Position numbers and translations under genes: made by a program
Notes under the pieces: generated by a model
The model's database searches: none
What the model saw: only the letters and a program-made list of their open reading frames with translations
What the model was told of the DNA's origin: nothing
Source: Flavobacteriales bacterium
GTDB taxonomy: Bacteria > Bacteroidota > Bacteroidia > JACJYZ01
Assembly (NCBI GenBank): GCA_020635855.1
Contig: JACJYZ010000003.1
Location: 682,001 to 746,000 of the forward strand
Reading direction: 5' to 3'
DNA length: 64,000 bases
Shown here: one piece after another, positions 7,614-16,171 of the stretch
Layout: every line of letters starts with the position of its first letter
Position numbering within the stretch: the stretch's first letter is position 1

Positions 7614-8900
7614 TCAGCCAATGTAGATGCCGGCGAAGTAAGAGATGAGTAAAACGAACGTGTAGATGGCCAGTTTTCCGACAGCGGTATACGATGCAAA
7701 GAAAATATTAAGTCGGTAATGGTTGTATAGGATTAGTATCATCTTCTCTGCCGAATACGCGATCACCGTTCCCCATGCAATGCCCGCCATGCCCCAGGTT
7801 GGCATCAGCATCAGGCTGATGCCAACATTAAGGATAATCTCAATCAGCGCAACCTTTGGTATGATCTTATGCTTCCGCCTCCCGATCACCACAACCTGTG
7901 GAAAAGTAAGTCGGCTTACGGTGATCAACAGGTATACATTGAATACATCTGCGCTTGCCCCGAATCGTTCGCCGAATACAAACGGGAACAACCAATGACT
8001 GGTTAACATAAGTAGGATTGCCGATGGAAATACGATGTGCATCAACCGCACCGACCGCAGCTTGATGGCCTGTAGGGTTTCCTCTTCACCTTTCACTGCG
8101 AAGTTGGCAATCATGCTTTGGGAAAGAGCGGAGGCCAACAACAGTGCAACCGGAAATTCCCTGGCACCGTAACGAAAGACCGCAAAGCTTTCCTTGGCCA
8201 TATATTCGGTTACCAACCATCCGTCAATATATTCTCCCATGCCTGCAACCAATGCGGCAATGCCCAGCGGGGCGGACATTTTAACGAATGCCGGTAAAAA
8301 GGAATAGTCATATCTGAATTGGGCGTACCTCCCGAGCAGAACCCATAGCCAGGTGTACCGGCAAACGGCTGCCAGCAAGAGACCATATAAACTATATGTG
8401 AAGGGCATGCCCATCCAGGCCGGGATCACCACCATGATGATTTGGATGAGAGCGGACGCAATTCCATATGCGATCATCTGCCATCCTTTCCCCAACAGCA
8501 AATACATGTATTCATTCAGGAATGCCGGTACGCCGATGCAGATGTACAATGCCACCCAGGGACCCAGTTGCGGTAAATTTCCCGCGCCGTGCCGCAGGTA
8601 ACTCCAAACGATCAGGGCAGCCACCAGGGCGGTTGCCTGCAAAACGAGAAAGACCTGAAAGAACAGACGCGACTTGCCATGGCGGTTTACTTCGTTGGCG
8701 TGTCCCAACAGCGTTTGAACCATGCCATTTACCCAGAAGAACGTGATGGCGGAGGCGAAGAACAACACCTGCTCGTAGGAGGAAAGGGATTCAGGTGCCC
8801 AGGGGCTTCGGGCCAGCAATACACCCGATAGCAGCAATGCACCGTAGCGCACCACCTGGAAAACCTGCAGGGCCCTGCTTTGTATCAGTTTTTCTGCCAT
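7614..8900 (-). CDS. Polysaccharide/lipid-linked oligosaccharide flippase (Wzx-like, MATE/MOP superfamily)
   Basis: 428 residues with about 12 to 14 hydrophobic helices and no soluble domain, the architecture of polysaccharide transporters that flip undecaprenyl-linked glycans. Recognisable features include GMGEYIDGWLVTEYMAKESFAVFRYGAREFP mid-protein, split by short loops, and a C-terminal WGMAGIAWGTVIAY segment as in O-antigen flippases. The ATG at 8900 is chosen because the upstream extension is hydrophilic and overlaps the glycosyltransferase. It overlaps that gene by 16 bp, so the two are translated from one message and probably serve one surface-glycan pathway. Exact substrate unknown. 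Confidence 0.82.
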   Translation of the reverse strand: MAEKLIQSRALQVFQVVRYGALLLSGVLLARSPWAPESLSSYEQVLFFASAITFFWVNGMVQTLLGHANEVNRHGKSRLFFQVFLVLQATALVAALIVWSYLRHGAGNLPQLGPWVALYICIGVPAFLNEYMYLLLGKGWQMIAYGIASALIQIIMVVIPAWMGMPFTYSLYGLLLAAVCRYTWLWVLLGRYAQFRYDYSFLPAFVKMSAPLGIAALVAGMGEYIDGWLVTEYMAKESFAVFRYGAREFPVALLLASALSQSMIANFAVKGEEETLQAIKLRSVRLMHIVFPSAILLMLTSHWLFPFVFGERFGASADVFNVYLLITVSRLTFPQVVVIGRRKHKIIPKVALIEIILNVGISLMLMPTWGMAGIAWGTVIAYSAEKMILILYNHYRLNIFFASYTAVGKLAIYTFVLLISYFAGIYIG

Positions 8901-10153
8901 TCGGGAGTCACCTGTTTCAATGCGTTGTGAGCACGTATCCAATCCATAAACAACATACAACCGGCAAGTCCAAATATACACGCATTGAGCAAGGGTGGCA
9001 TGACCCAATGCGCCGGAACCTGCCCCGGCCATCCGGTTTTAAACTGCAAAATATACATGATCGTGTGTGATACACCCTCCATGTTGCATACATAGGCAAC
9101 CGAAAGAACTGCCATGGACCACCACCTGCCGGTCAGCATATAGGCCCCGGAGGCGAACCATACGGCAGGGTGTATGTATCGCTCATGCATCTGTGTGCAA
9201 AAGAAAAAAAAGAAAAAGTTGATCAGTGCGAGGGTGAGAAGGTAGAAAGGTAAAGAGGAGTAAGGGGGTAAAGAGGAAGAATGCAAGGGGGAGGAAGAAC
9301 GGGGGCGGCTTCGCATCAACATAAATAGCTTCCATATCAGTAGTCCCGACAGGGTACAAAACAATGCCAGTCCCCATGTCTTGGCAGATAGCCCGCCCAT
9401 CAGGATCTTGTCGGAGGTGGAATAGGGATCACCCGGTGTGATGATGTACCAGAGGTTGTAGGCATGCAATGACAGGTTGGGATAGAAGTCGACTCCGCGC
9501 GTCCAGGGGGTCAGGAATGCTTCTGTGAAATGCCCTTTGGTGATAAAAGGCAGCCAGATAAGGATGGGCAACACAACCAGGGATGTGAGATAGGGAACCC
9601 GAACCAGCCTTCGTAAAGGGTGCGTTGTAGCCAACAACACCAGCAACGGTGGAACAAAGATGGCCATCTGCAGTTTGCTGAAAACGGCCAGCAACATACA
9701 CGGGAGCGCCCAACCCGCATGCGGTGTGAATGCCAATGCAATGGCTGCGGTGACAAAAAACAAGGGGATGGCATCATACTGTCCCCACAACAGTGTGTTG
9801 TACCAGAGTGCCAGGTTCAATGCAACGGGCATGAACCTCAAACGGGAAAAACGTGAATGCCTCAACCAGTTCCATAAAAGGAGGCATGTTGCGATGTCGA
9901 AGAGCACCACAACGTATTTGAAGGCATTGATTGTGGTTGGCGTGATTTGATCAGCGCTGTTGAAAAACAAGGTGAAGAATCGCAACAGGTAGAGGATGAC
10001 CGGAGGGTAGTTGACATCCGTGCCATGGTAGATGCCGGCCATGCCCGAACCCATCAGGTGTTGTGCCCATTCGAGGGTATAGGATTTGTCATATCCGGAA
10101 TCGGGTGTGATGATAAAACAAATTACCCAGGCCATGCATGCCGACAGCGCCAT
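8885..10153 (-). CDS. GT-C membrane glycosyltransferase (mannosyltransferase-like)
   Basis: 422 residues, polytopic. Motifs NYPPVILYLLR near residue 48, LWGQYDAIPL near 125 and TQMHERYIHPA near 330 match polyprenol-phosphate-dependent GT-C enzymes of the GT39/GT87 type, acting on the periplasmic side. Start ATG at 10153; a GTG two codons earlier is also possible. Odd feature: residues about 282-312 are a Ser/Pro/Leu-rich insertion encoded by a GGGGTAAAGAGG-type repeat (9231-9306) that elsewhere in this window is intergenic, followed by a six-Phe run encoded by a poly-A tract. It sits between two membrane helices and keeps the frame open. Confidence 0.8.
   Translation of the reverse strand: MALSACMAWVICFIITPDSGYDKSYTLEWAQHLMGSGMAGIYHGTDVNYPPVILYLLRFFTLFFNSADQITPTTINAFKYVVVLFDIATCLLLWNWLRHSRFSRLRFMPVALNLALWYNTLLWGQYDAIPLFFVTAAIALAFTPHAGWALPCMLLAVFSKLQMAIFVPPLLVLLATTHPLRRLVRVPYLTSLVVLPILIWLPFITKGHFTEAFLTPWTRGVDFYPNLSLHAYNLWYIITPGDPYSTSDKILMGGLSAKTWGLALFCTLSGLLIWKLFMLMRSRPRSSSPLHSSSLPPYSSLPFYLLTLALINFFFFFFCTQMHERYIHPAVWFASGAYMLTGRWWSMAVLSVAYVCNMEGVSHTIMYILQFKTGWPGQVPAHWVMPPLLNACIFGLAGCMLFMDWIRAHNALKQVTPEWQKN
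9231..9306 (+). repeat. GGGGTAAAGAGG-type repeat inside a coding region
   Basis: Purine-rich text such as GGTAAAGAGGAGTAAGGG and GGGTAAAGAGGAAG matches the words seen at 62269-62335 and, inverted, at 62821-62886. Here it lies antisense within the glycosyltransferase gene and encodes its Ser/Pro/Leu-rich insertion. Confidence 0.65.
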
Positions 10154-10185
10154 CTGCACGGATGCAGGTATGTGCCGGAGCAGTT

Positions 10186-12318
10186 TCAGATACGCTTTGT
10201 TTTAAGACGGATGGAGTTCCCGATCACGATCACATCTGAAAATGCCATAGCGAGGGCTGCGATCATCGGGTTGAGGTATCCGGCGGCGGCAATGGGAATG
10301 GCGATCACATTGTAGAAGAATGCCCAGAATAGGTTTTGCTTGATGGTTTTCAAGGTTTGCCTGCTGAGTTTGTTCGCCCACGCAAGTTGTTCGAGGTTGG
10401 TGTGACTGAGCAGCACGATTTGCGCAGAATGAATGGCCGCCTGCGTGGCGTTTCCGATGGAAATGCCCACGGATGCTTTGGCAAGAGCCGGTGCATCGTT
10501 CACGCCATCGCCTACCATGGCGGTGGGTGCTTCTGCGGAAAAGGAAGCGATCAACGACATTTTGTTTTCCGGACTTTGTTCGCTGTATACTTCTTCAATG
10601 CCGCATTGCGCGGCGATCTGTTCGGCTTTGTCCTTTTTATCCCCACTTACCATGATGCAACGGATGCTGAGCTTTTTCAGGGAGGTCACTTCTTCCTTTA
10701 CCCCCGGTTTCAGTTCATCTTCAATCCGGATGGAAGCGCAGGGTTTTCCATTTCGTACCAGGAAGAGGGCCGCATTACCTGTATCTTCATTCCATCCTGT
10801 GAACCTGGCCGAACCCAGGAGGTAGGTGTCACCCTGGGATGTGCGGGCGCTGATGCCGCCTCCTTTGGTTTCTTGTATGTTTTCCAGTGTTAGCTGGGCT
10901 GCCGATGCCAGTTCTTCTACCAGTGATTTGGCAATGGGGTGATCCGAGTGTGTCTCCATGCTACGGATCAGGCTTTTTACCTGACCTTCATCGCTTCCGT
11001 CATGAACCCGGATTTCCGCCAGGTGAAATCGGCCCGTGGTGAGTGTTCCGGTCTTGTCGAACACAATTTGCTTGATGCGGGCAAAAGATTCGAGTGTGTC
11101 TCCGCCTTTGATCAGGATGCCTTTTTTGGCCGCACGTCCAAGTCCGGCCATCACGGCAGTTGGTGTGGCAAGCCCCATGGCGCACGGGCAGGAGATCACC
11201 AGAACGGCCACGCTCCTCATTAATGATGTTTGCCAGCTGATGTCGAAGACCCATGCGGATACCAGGAGGGTGGCAAGTGCAATCACCAGAACGGCCGGTA
11301 CGAATACGGCACTCACGCGATCACCCAGCTTCTGAATGGGAGGTTTGGCCAGTTGTGCCTGTTTGACAAGTTCAATGATTTTGGAAAGAAGCGTATCGTT
11401 CCCCACACGTTTTGCCGCCATCTTGATAGAGCCGGATACCAGGATGGTGCCGCCCGTCACGGGGTCGCCGTTGTGTTTGTCTACCGGTATGCTTTCGCCT
11501 GTAACCATGCTTTCGTCTATGCTGGTATCCCCCCAGTAGATAACGCCATCCACAGGCACCTTGTCACCGGTATTCACCAGCAGCTTGTCACCCGGTCGAA
11601 TGTCTTCGTAATTTTTCTCTGTTACCTGCCCATCCGTTCCGAGCACCTTGGCTTTGGTTACCCTGAGTTTGTTCAGTTCGGCCAGCGCCGTGGTGGTTTG
11701 CCGCACCGACTTTTCCTCGAGCAGGTTGCCCAGCAGGATCAGTGTGATGATTGTGGCTGCCGTTTCGAAGAAAAGGTAATGGTGCATCTCCGGCTTGCCA
11801 TAGTAAAGGAGTGCTCCGGCCAGGCTATAGAAAAATGCCGAAGAAGAACCCACGGTGATCAGTACGTCCATGTTGGGTACGCCACTCTTCAGGGAGGCCC
11901 ATGCGCTGCGCCCGAAATGATACATGCCGATAAGGTATACGGGCAGACTGAGGGCCAACTGGAAAAATGGGTTTTGCAACCACGTTACATTCGGCAGGAA
12001 CATGTGTAGTACCAGCGGTAGTGACAGGCCGGCGCATATCCAGAACGGACGGGCGAGGTGGCTGTGTTCATGATGGCTGTGATCATGTGTGCCGGTGTGC
12101 TCGGGCTGACCGGCACGGTAGCCCAGGGCCTCGATGTGTGCGATCATGTCGGGTATCCGGGAAGGGTCGGTTACATTGAAAGCGGCTTCTTTGGTAACGA
12201 AGTTCACCTCCACATTTTCAGCGCCGTCTTTTTCCAGGCTGCGTGAGACCGATTGGGCACAATTCACACAGGTCATGCCATTGACTTCCAGTCGGACCGG
12301 TGTATGTTGTTCAGACAT
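10186..12318 (-). CDS. copA: Copper-type P1B ATPase (CopA-like)
   Basis: 710-residue heavy-metal exporter. Order: heavy-metal-associated domain with GMTCVNC at residues 14-20; His-rich linker (HTGTHDHSHHEHSH, about 75-88); membrane helices with the CPC metal site in ISCPCAMGLATP; phosphorylation loop DKTGTLTTG; HP motif (SDHPIAKS); hinge MVGDGVNDAPAL; last helix pair with FYNVIAIPIAAAGYLNP. CPC with the FYN/Y helix fits Cu(I). The final helix reads MAFSDVIVIGNS where classical CopA has MxxSS, so an Asp replaces the second Ser; similar Bacteroidota enzymes may serve oxidase assembly. TACCTTTG lies 4 nt before the ATG. Confidence 0.92.
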   Translation of the reverse strand: MSEQHTPVRLEVNGMTCVNCAQSVSRSLEKDGAENVEVNFVTKEAAFNVTDPSRIPDMIAHIEALGYRAGQPEHTGTHDHSHHEHSHLARPFWICAGLSLPLVLHMFLPNVTWLQNPFFQLALSLPVYLIGMYHFGRSAWASLKSGVPNMDVLITVGSSSAFFYSLAGALLYYGKPEMHHYLFFETAATIITLILLGNLLEEKSVRQTTTALAELNKLRVTKAKVLGTDGQVTEKNYEDIRPGDKLLVNTGDKVPVDGVIYWGDTSIDESMVTGESIPVDKHNGDPVTGGTILVSGSIKMAAKRVGNDTLLSKIIELVKQAQLAKPPIQKLGDRVSAVFVPAVLVIALATLLVSAWVFDISWQTSLMRSVAVLVISCPCAMGLATPTAVMAGLGRAAKKGILIKGGDTLESFARIKQIVFDKTGTLTTGRFHLAEIRVHDGSDEGQVKSLIRSMETHSDHPIAKSLVEELASAAQLTLENIQETKGGGISARTSQGDTYLLGSARFTGWNEDTGNAALFLVRNGKPCASIRIEDELKPGVKEEVTSLKKLSIRCIMVSGDKKDKAEQIAAQCGIEEVYSEQSPENKMSLIASFSAEAPTAMVGDGVNDAPALAKASVGISIGNATQAAIHSAQIVLLSHTNLEQLAWANKLSRQTLKTIKQNLFWAFFYNVIAIPIAAAGYLNPMIAALAMAFSDVIVIGNSIRLKTKRI

Positions 12319-12322
12319 ATGA

Positions 12323-12330
12323 CAAAGGTA
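12323..12330 (-). promoter_or_regulatory. TAnnTTTG -7 box of copA
   Basis: TACCTTTG on the minus strand, 4 nt upstream of the copA ATG, predicts an almost leaderless transcript. No well-spaced TTG was seen. Confidence 0.5.
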
Positions 12331-12379
12331 ATTATTTGAAAAGCAGTGCTGATGACAATGCAGGAAATCAAAAAATATT

Positions 12380-12387
12380 TACTTTTG
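12380..12387 (+). promoter_or_regulatory. -7 box upstream of tRNA-His
   Basis: TACTTTTG fits TAnnTTTG and lies 42 bp upstream of the tRNA, a reasonable distance for a short 5' leader removed by RNase P. Confidence 0.45.
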
Positions 12388-12429
12388 CAAACCTTTCCCG
12401 CTGCATCCGGTATGCAGGGGAAGAAATAC

Positions 12430-12504
12430 GGTGGCTGTAGCTCAGTTGGTTAGAGCATCAGATTGTGGTTCTGAGGGTCGCCGGTTCGAGCCCGGTTAGC
12501 CACC
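12430..12504 (+). tRNA. tRNA-His (GTG anticodon)
   Basis: Cloverleaf can be drawn: acceptor GTGGCTG/TAGCCAC, D arm with AGCTCAGTTGG, anticodon stem CAGA/TCTG enclosing loop TTGTGGT with anticodon GTG, and T arm with GGTTCGAGC. The G at 12430 is the characteristic extra G-1 of tRNA-His and faces C73 at 12504. CCA is not encoded. A terminator follows directly. Confidence 0.96.
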
Positions 12505-12509
12505 CGATG

Positions 12510-12543
12510 AAAAAGCGTCCCACATGTGCGGGGCGCTTTTTTT
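12510..12543 (+). terminator. Terminator after tRNA-His
   Basis: AAAAGCGTCCC pairs with GGGGCGCTTTT (one G-U pair) around a short loop and is followed by a T run. Confidence 0.88.
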
Positions 12544-12561
12544 ATATCCCCGATCAACAAA

Positions 12562-12594
12562 TTGCCCGGTCGAGAAAATTCTTTTTTATATTTA
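12562..12594 (+). promoter_or_regulatory. Likely promoter of the 35-residue peptide gene
   Basis: TTG at 12562-12564 and TATATTTA at 12587-12594 (one mismatch to TAnnTTTG) are 22 bp apart, 23 bp upstream of the ATG at 12618. Confidence 0.45.
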
Positions 12595-12617
12595 CCCCAT
12601 CAACGCTTCAAAGTAAA

Positions 12618-12725
12618 ATGGAACATCATTCTTCAAACAACGCGAACCCGTCCGCTGAGATCTTTGCAGGAGTATATGCTGCAGTGCTTGCGCTCGCCTG
12701 GGCCGCGCTGATCATTTTCGGTTAA
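12618..12725 (+). CDS. 35-residue putative small membrane protein
   Basis: ATG at 12618 to TAA at 12725 encodes a 15-residue polar N-terminus (MEHHSSNNANPSAEI) and a single hydrophobic helix of about 19 residues rich in Ala, Leu and Val, ending IIFG. It has its own candidate promoter, lies after the tRNA-His terminator, and uses an ordinary ATG. No family is recognised. Its helix-only design resembles small subunits or stabilisers of membrane complexes, but no partner is adjacent; it could also be a chance reading frame. Confidence 0.5.
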   Translation: MEHHSSNNANPSAEIFAGVYAAVLALAWAALIIFG

Positions 12726-12802
12726 AGGCCGTTTACCCGTGACTACCATCCGGGAATTCGTTTGATCGCCTGACATGCTGTTTCACGAATGGGGATAATA
12801 TC

Positions 12803-12810
12803 TACCTTTG
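12803..12810 (+). promoter_or_regulatory. TAnnTTTG -7 box of guaA
   Basis: TACCTTTG ends 3 nt before the guaA ATG at 12814, so the predicted transcript start coincides with the start codon. Confidence 0.5.
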
Positions 12811-12813
12811 TGC

Positions 12814-14343
12814 ATGCACGACAGTATTCTCATTTTAGATTTCGGATCGCAGTACACCCAGTTGATTGCCCGCAGGGTTCGGGAGTTGAATGTTTACTGC
12901 GAAATAGTTCCCTTTAACAACATTCCTGATTTCGGTGAAGAGGTGAGAGGAGTCATCCTTTCAGGTAGCCCGTCATCTGTTCGCGATAACAAAGCCCCCG
13001 CGCCGGACCTAGCCCGCATCAGGGGGCGCTTGCCTTTGTTGGGTATTTGTTACGGTGCACAATGGCTTGCCCAAAGTTCCGGAGGCGAAGTAACGCCTTC
13101 TGAGAACCGCGAATACGGAAGGGCAAACCTCACCTCCTTAAACGATAACAGTTCCCTGCTGAAGGGTATGACCGTTGGAAGCCAGGTGTGGATGTCACAC
13201 GCGGATACCATCCGTGCCGTACCCGATTCATTCGAAACACTCGCAAGTACACCTGATGTGGCGATCGCAGCATTCGGCATCAAAGGCGAAACCACATTCG
13301 GTATCCAGTTTCATCCGGAAGTGACCCATTCCACCGAAGGCCTTACACTGCTACGCAATTTCGTGGTGGATGTGTGCGGTTGCAAACAAGACTGGACCCC
13401 CGAGTCTTATATAGGCGAAACCGAGAAGAACCTGAGAAAACAACTCGGGAGCGACAAGGTTGTGCTCGGACTTTCCGGAGGCGTTGACTCTACCGTCGCA
13501 GCCGGATTGCTTAATCGCGCCATTGGTGAAAACCTGTATTGCATTTTTGTAGACAACGGACTGCTGCGTAAAAATGAGTTTGAGGACGTGCTGACGCAGT
13601 ACAAGAAAATGGGATTGAATGTGAAAGGTGTGGATGCACGCGATCGTTTTCTTCATGCGTTGAAAGGCATATCGGATCCCGAACAGAAACGCAAAATCAT
13701 CGGAAGGGTATTCATTGAGGTGTTCGACGAAGAGGCGCACGCCATACAGGATGTGAAATGGCTGGGCCAGGGCACCATCTATCCCGACGTGATTGAATCC
13801 GTTTCGGTAAAGGGACCTTCGGCCACCATCAAGTCCCATCACAACGTTGGCGGGTTGCCCGATTACATGAAACTCAAGATTGTGGAACCCCTGCGCTTCC
13901 TCTTTAAGGATGAAGTTCGCAATGTGGGTAAAAGTCTCGGCTTACCGGAAGACCGCCTAGGTCGTCATCCTTTCCCGGGACCGGGTCTGGCCATTCGCAT
14001 CCTGGGAGAAGTGACCCCGGAGAAAGTTTCCATCCTGCAGGAAGTGGATCACATTTTCATTTCAGGTTTGGTCAAACACAACTTGTATAATACCACCTGG
14101 CAGGCAGGAGCGATCTTTTTGCCCGTACAGTCGGTCGGAGTCATGGGAGACGAACGCACGTATGAAAACGTTGTATGTCTGAGGGCGGTCACCTCTGTGG
14201 ATGGCATGACCGCCGACTGGTGTCACCTGCCCTATGAGTTCCTCGGAAAGATCTCCAATGAGATCATCAACAAAGTGAAAGGCGTGAACAGGGTGGTGTA
14301 CGATATCAGTTCAAAACCACCGGCAACCATCGAATGGGAATAA
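12814..14343 (+). CDS. guaA: GMP synthase (glutamine-hydrolysing)
   Basis: Converts XMP to GMP using glutamine and ATP. 509 residues, standard length. N-terminal class I glutamine amidotransferase with nucleophile C79 in GICYGAQ and the His-Glu pair in QFHPEVTHS; then the ATP pyrophosphatase P-loop LSGGVDSTVAAGLL; then the C-terminal dimerisation domain with GRHPFPGPGLAIRILGE. ATG at 12814 is used (an upstream TTG at 12808 lies inside the promoter box). The 3' end overlaps the next gene by 10 bp. Confidence 0.97.
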   Translation: MHDSILILDFGSQYTQLIARRVRELNVYCEIVPFNNIPDFGEEVRGVILSGSPSSVRDNKAPAPDLARIRGRLPLLGICYGAQWLAQSSGGEVTPSENREYGRANLTSLNDNSSLLKGMTVGSQVWMSHADTIRAVPDSFETLASTPDVAIAAFGIKGETTFGIQFHPEVTHSTEGLTLLRNFVVDVCGCKQDWTPESYIGETEKNLRKQLGSDKVVLGLSGGVDSTVAAGLLNRAIGENLYCIFVDNGLLRKNEFEDVLTQYKKMGLNVKGVDARDRFLHALKGISDPEQKRKIIGRVFIEVFDEEAHAIQDVKWLGQGTIYPDVIESVSVKGPSATIKSHHNVGGLPDYMKLKIVEPLRFLFKDEVRNVGKSLGLPEDRLGRHPFPGPGLAIRILGEVTPEKVSILQEVDHIFISGLVKHNLYNTTWQAGAIFLPVQSVGVMGDERTYENVVCLRAVTSVDGMTADWCHLPYEFLGKISNEIINKVKGVNRVVYDISSKPPATIEWE

Positions 14344-16127
14344 CATCATCAAATCGTTTGTCCCGCATCTTTGTTACTTGCGGACTCCTGTGTGTAAGCG
14401 CATACACCTTTGGCCAACAGCCCGAATGGCATGAGGGAGATACCATCCAGGCGTACGGCAAAACCGCCGTAGTGCGAAAAGTGGAAAAGGGGCTCACGTT
14501 GTATTCGCTTTCCAAAAAACACCATGTTGAAATCGAGGAAATTCTGGATTTGAATCCCCGGGTTCGCGCAAGCGGGCTGCAGGAAGACCAGCTGGTTCTG
14601 ATCCCGATTCCACAGAAGGTAACCAAGGCTTTCCCACCCAAGAAAGAACCTGAAAAACCCGGTAAGGTGGAAGGGTATAGCTACCACGAAGTGGCAAAAG
14701 GTGAAACCATGTATTCGTTGGCAAAGCAATACGACCTTACGGTTGACGAACTCACCATGGAAAACCCCATTGTGCAGCAACAAGGTCTGAAGGCCGGCAT
14801 GGAACTTCGTATTCCCGTGCATGGAAAAGGAGGTAAGGAGGGAGATGTGCCGGCGATCGAACCTGTGGTTTCCAGCGACGCCATGAACATGGAAAGCATG
14901 GATTCTATTCCGATGCCTCCGGTAGACTCGGGAGCGTTGAAATTGAAATATACAGTGTCGCTGTTATTGCCGCTATACCTGGATTTGAACGACTCTACCG
15001 AGGCGCGTATGCGCCGTGAGCCGCCAGCAGGTGAAATGGAAGATCATGTGCTCCCCCAATCGAGGCTCGGATTGGAATTCTATCAAGGCGTGCTGATGGC
15101 CAGTGATTCGGTTTCAAATGCCAACGGCATCGGATTCAACCTGAAGGTGTACGACACGGAAAATGATACCAACGTGGTGAAAAAGTTGGTACGGCAAGGT
15201 GCCCTGGATAGCACCGACCTGGTGATCGGACCTATGTATGAGAATTGCTGGAACACAATTTTGCCGACTGCACGCCGCAAGCATGTGGATGTTGTGAGTC
15301 CGTTTGCCATCGATGATGCATGGTTGGCCGGAATGCCGCATGCAGCCAAATTAACGACTCCTGCAGCCGTGCATGTAAGGACACTCGGTAAACTCGGTGC
15401 CGCAAAGTACAGTCATCACAAATTCATCGTTGTGTACCTGGATCGGGACGGTGACCGGGAATTGAAGGATGAATTCCGGCATGCCCTCTACACTTCATTG
15501 CCTGTATACAGGGATTCGTCTGCGGTGAATTATAAGGAAGTGAATTACTCCAAAGAGAAAATTGAAGGCGTGAGGTCACAGCTATCTGCTAAGGATACCA
15601 ATGTGGTGGTTTTTCTTAGCAAGGAATATTCACTGGTAAGCGATCTGATTTCCAAGTTGAACTACTCTGCGGTAAAAACAGATGGACCGGACATCATCCT
15701 TTTCGGTATGCCGAATTGGAAAGGATTCGACAACATCGATGTGGCCTACCTGCAGAATCTGTTCGTTCATATTCCATCCTCTTATCATGTGGATTATTCC
15801 AATCCTGCGGTGACGGAATTCATGGTAAGGTTCAGGGATCGATTCCATACCGATCCTTCCAACTATGCCTTCCTGGGTTATGATGTGGCGATGTTCTTCC
15901 TGGAACGCCTGGCCACCAACGGGGTTCATGCATGTACGACATGGGACCAGCCGGTAGGGCATATTTTTCGCGGATTGCAAACCGGCTTTCAGTTTACCCG
16001 CAAACCGGGTTACGGAGTAGAGAATGGGTATACCCATGTATACCTGGTGAATGATTTTGAACTGAAGGATGCCAACGTTTTTAAGATTCATCCTCCGGAG
16101 CCGGGTACAGAAAAAGGGAAGAAGTAA
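14334..16127 (+). CDS. Two-LysM periplasmic protein with ligand-binding-receptor-like domain
   Basis: 597 residues. A signal peptide ends near TFGQQ (about 28). Two LysM peptidoglycan-binding modules follow (about 42-92, with GLTLYSLSKKHHVEIEEIL; and about 107-157, with GETMYSLAKQYDLTVDEL). Residues about 205-580 resemble periplasmic binding/receptor-ligand domains (QGVLMASDSV, LVIGPMYE, YDVAMFFLERL). A cell-wall-anchored sensor or scaffold is plausible, ligand unknown. Its ATG lies within the end of guaA, so it is translationally coupled to it, an arrangement that recurs in Bacteroidota. A bidirectional terminator overlaps its stop codon. Confidence 0.82.
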   Translation: MGITSSNRLSRIFVTCGLLCVSAYTFGQQPEWHEGDTIQAYGKTAVVRKVEKGLTLYSLSKKHHVEIEEILDLNPRVRASGLQEDQLVLIPIPQKVTKAFPPKKEPEKPGKVEGYSYHEVAKGETMYSLAKQYDLTVDELTMENPIVQQQGLKAGMELRIPVHGKGGKEGDVPAIEPVVSSDAMNMESMDSIPMPPVDSGALKLKYTVSLLLPLYLDLNDSTEARMRREPPAGEMEDHVLPQSRLGLEFYQGVLMASDSVSNANGIGFNLKVYDTENDTNVVKKLVRQGALDSTDLVIGPMYENCWNTILPTARRKHVDVVSPFAIDDAWLAGMPHAAKLTTPAAVHVRTLGKLGAAKYSHHKFIVVYLDRDGDRELKDEFRHALYTSLPVYRDSSAVNYKEVNYSKEKIEGVRSQLSAKDTNVVVFLSKEYSLVSDLISKLNYSAVKTDGPDIILFGMPNWKGFDNIDVAYLQNLFVHIPSSYHVDYSNPAVTEFMVRFRDRFHTDPSNYAFLGYDVAMFFLERLATNGVHACTTWDQPVGHIFRGLQTGFQFTRKPGYGVENGYTHVYLVNDFELKDANVFKIHPPEPGTEKGKK

Positions 16128-16147
16128 TACTCCTTCCCTTTAAATTT
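16113..16147. terminator. Bidirectional terminator between convergent genes
   Basis: AAAGGGAAG (16113-16121) pairs perfectly with CTTCCCTTT (16133-16141); the loop contains the TAA of the LysM gene. T-rich sequence follows on both strands, so it can serve the LysM gene and the convergent basic-protein gene. Confidence 0.8.
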
Positions 16148-16171
16148 TGCAGGCTTCTTCCGAAGCGTTAA

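Noticed and set aside
11230..12009. 260-codon plus-strand frame opposite copA
   Set aside because: Shadow of the ATPase coding sequence; no domain, and the minus strand carries every P-type ATPase motif in order.
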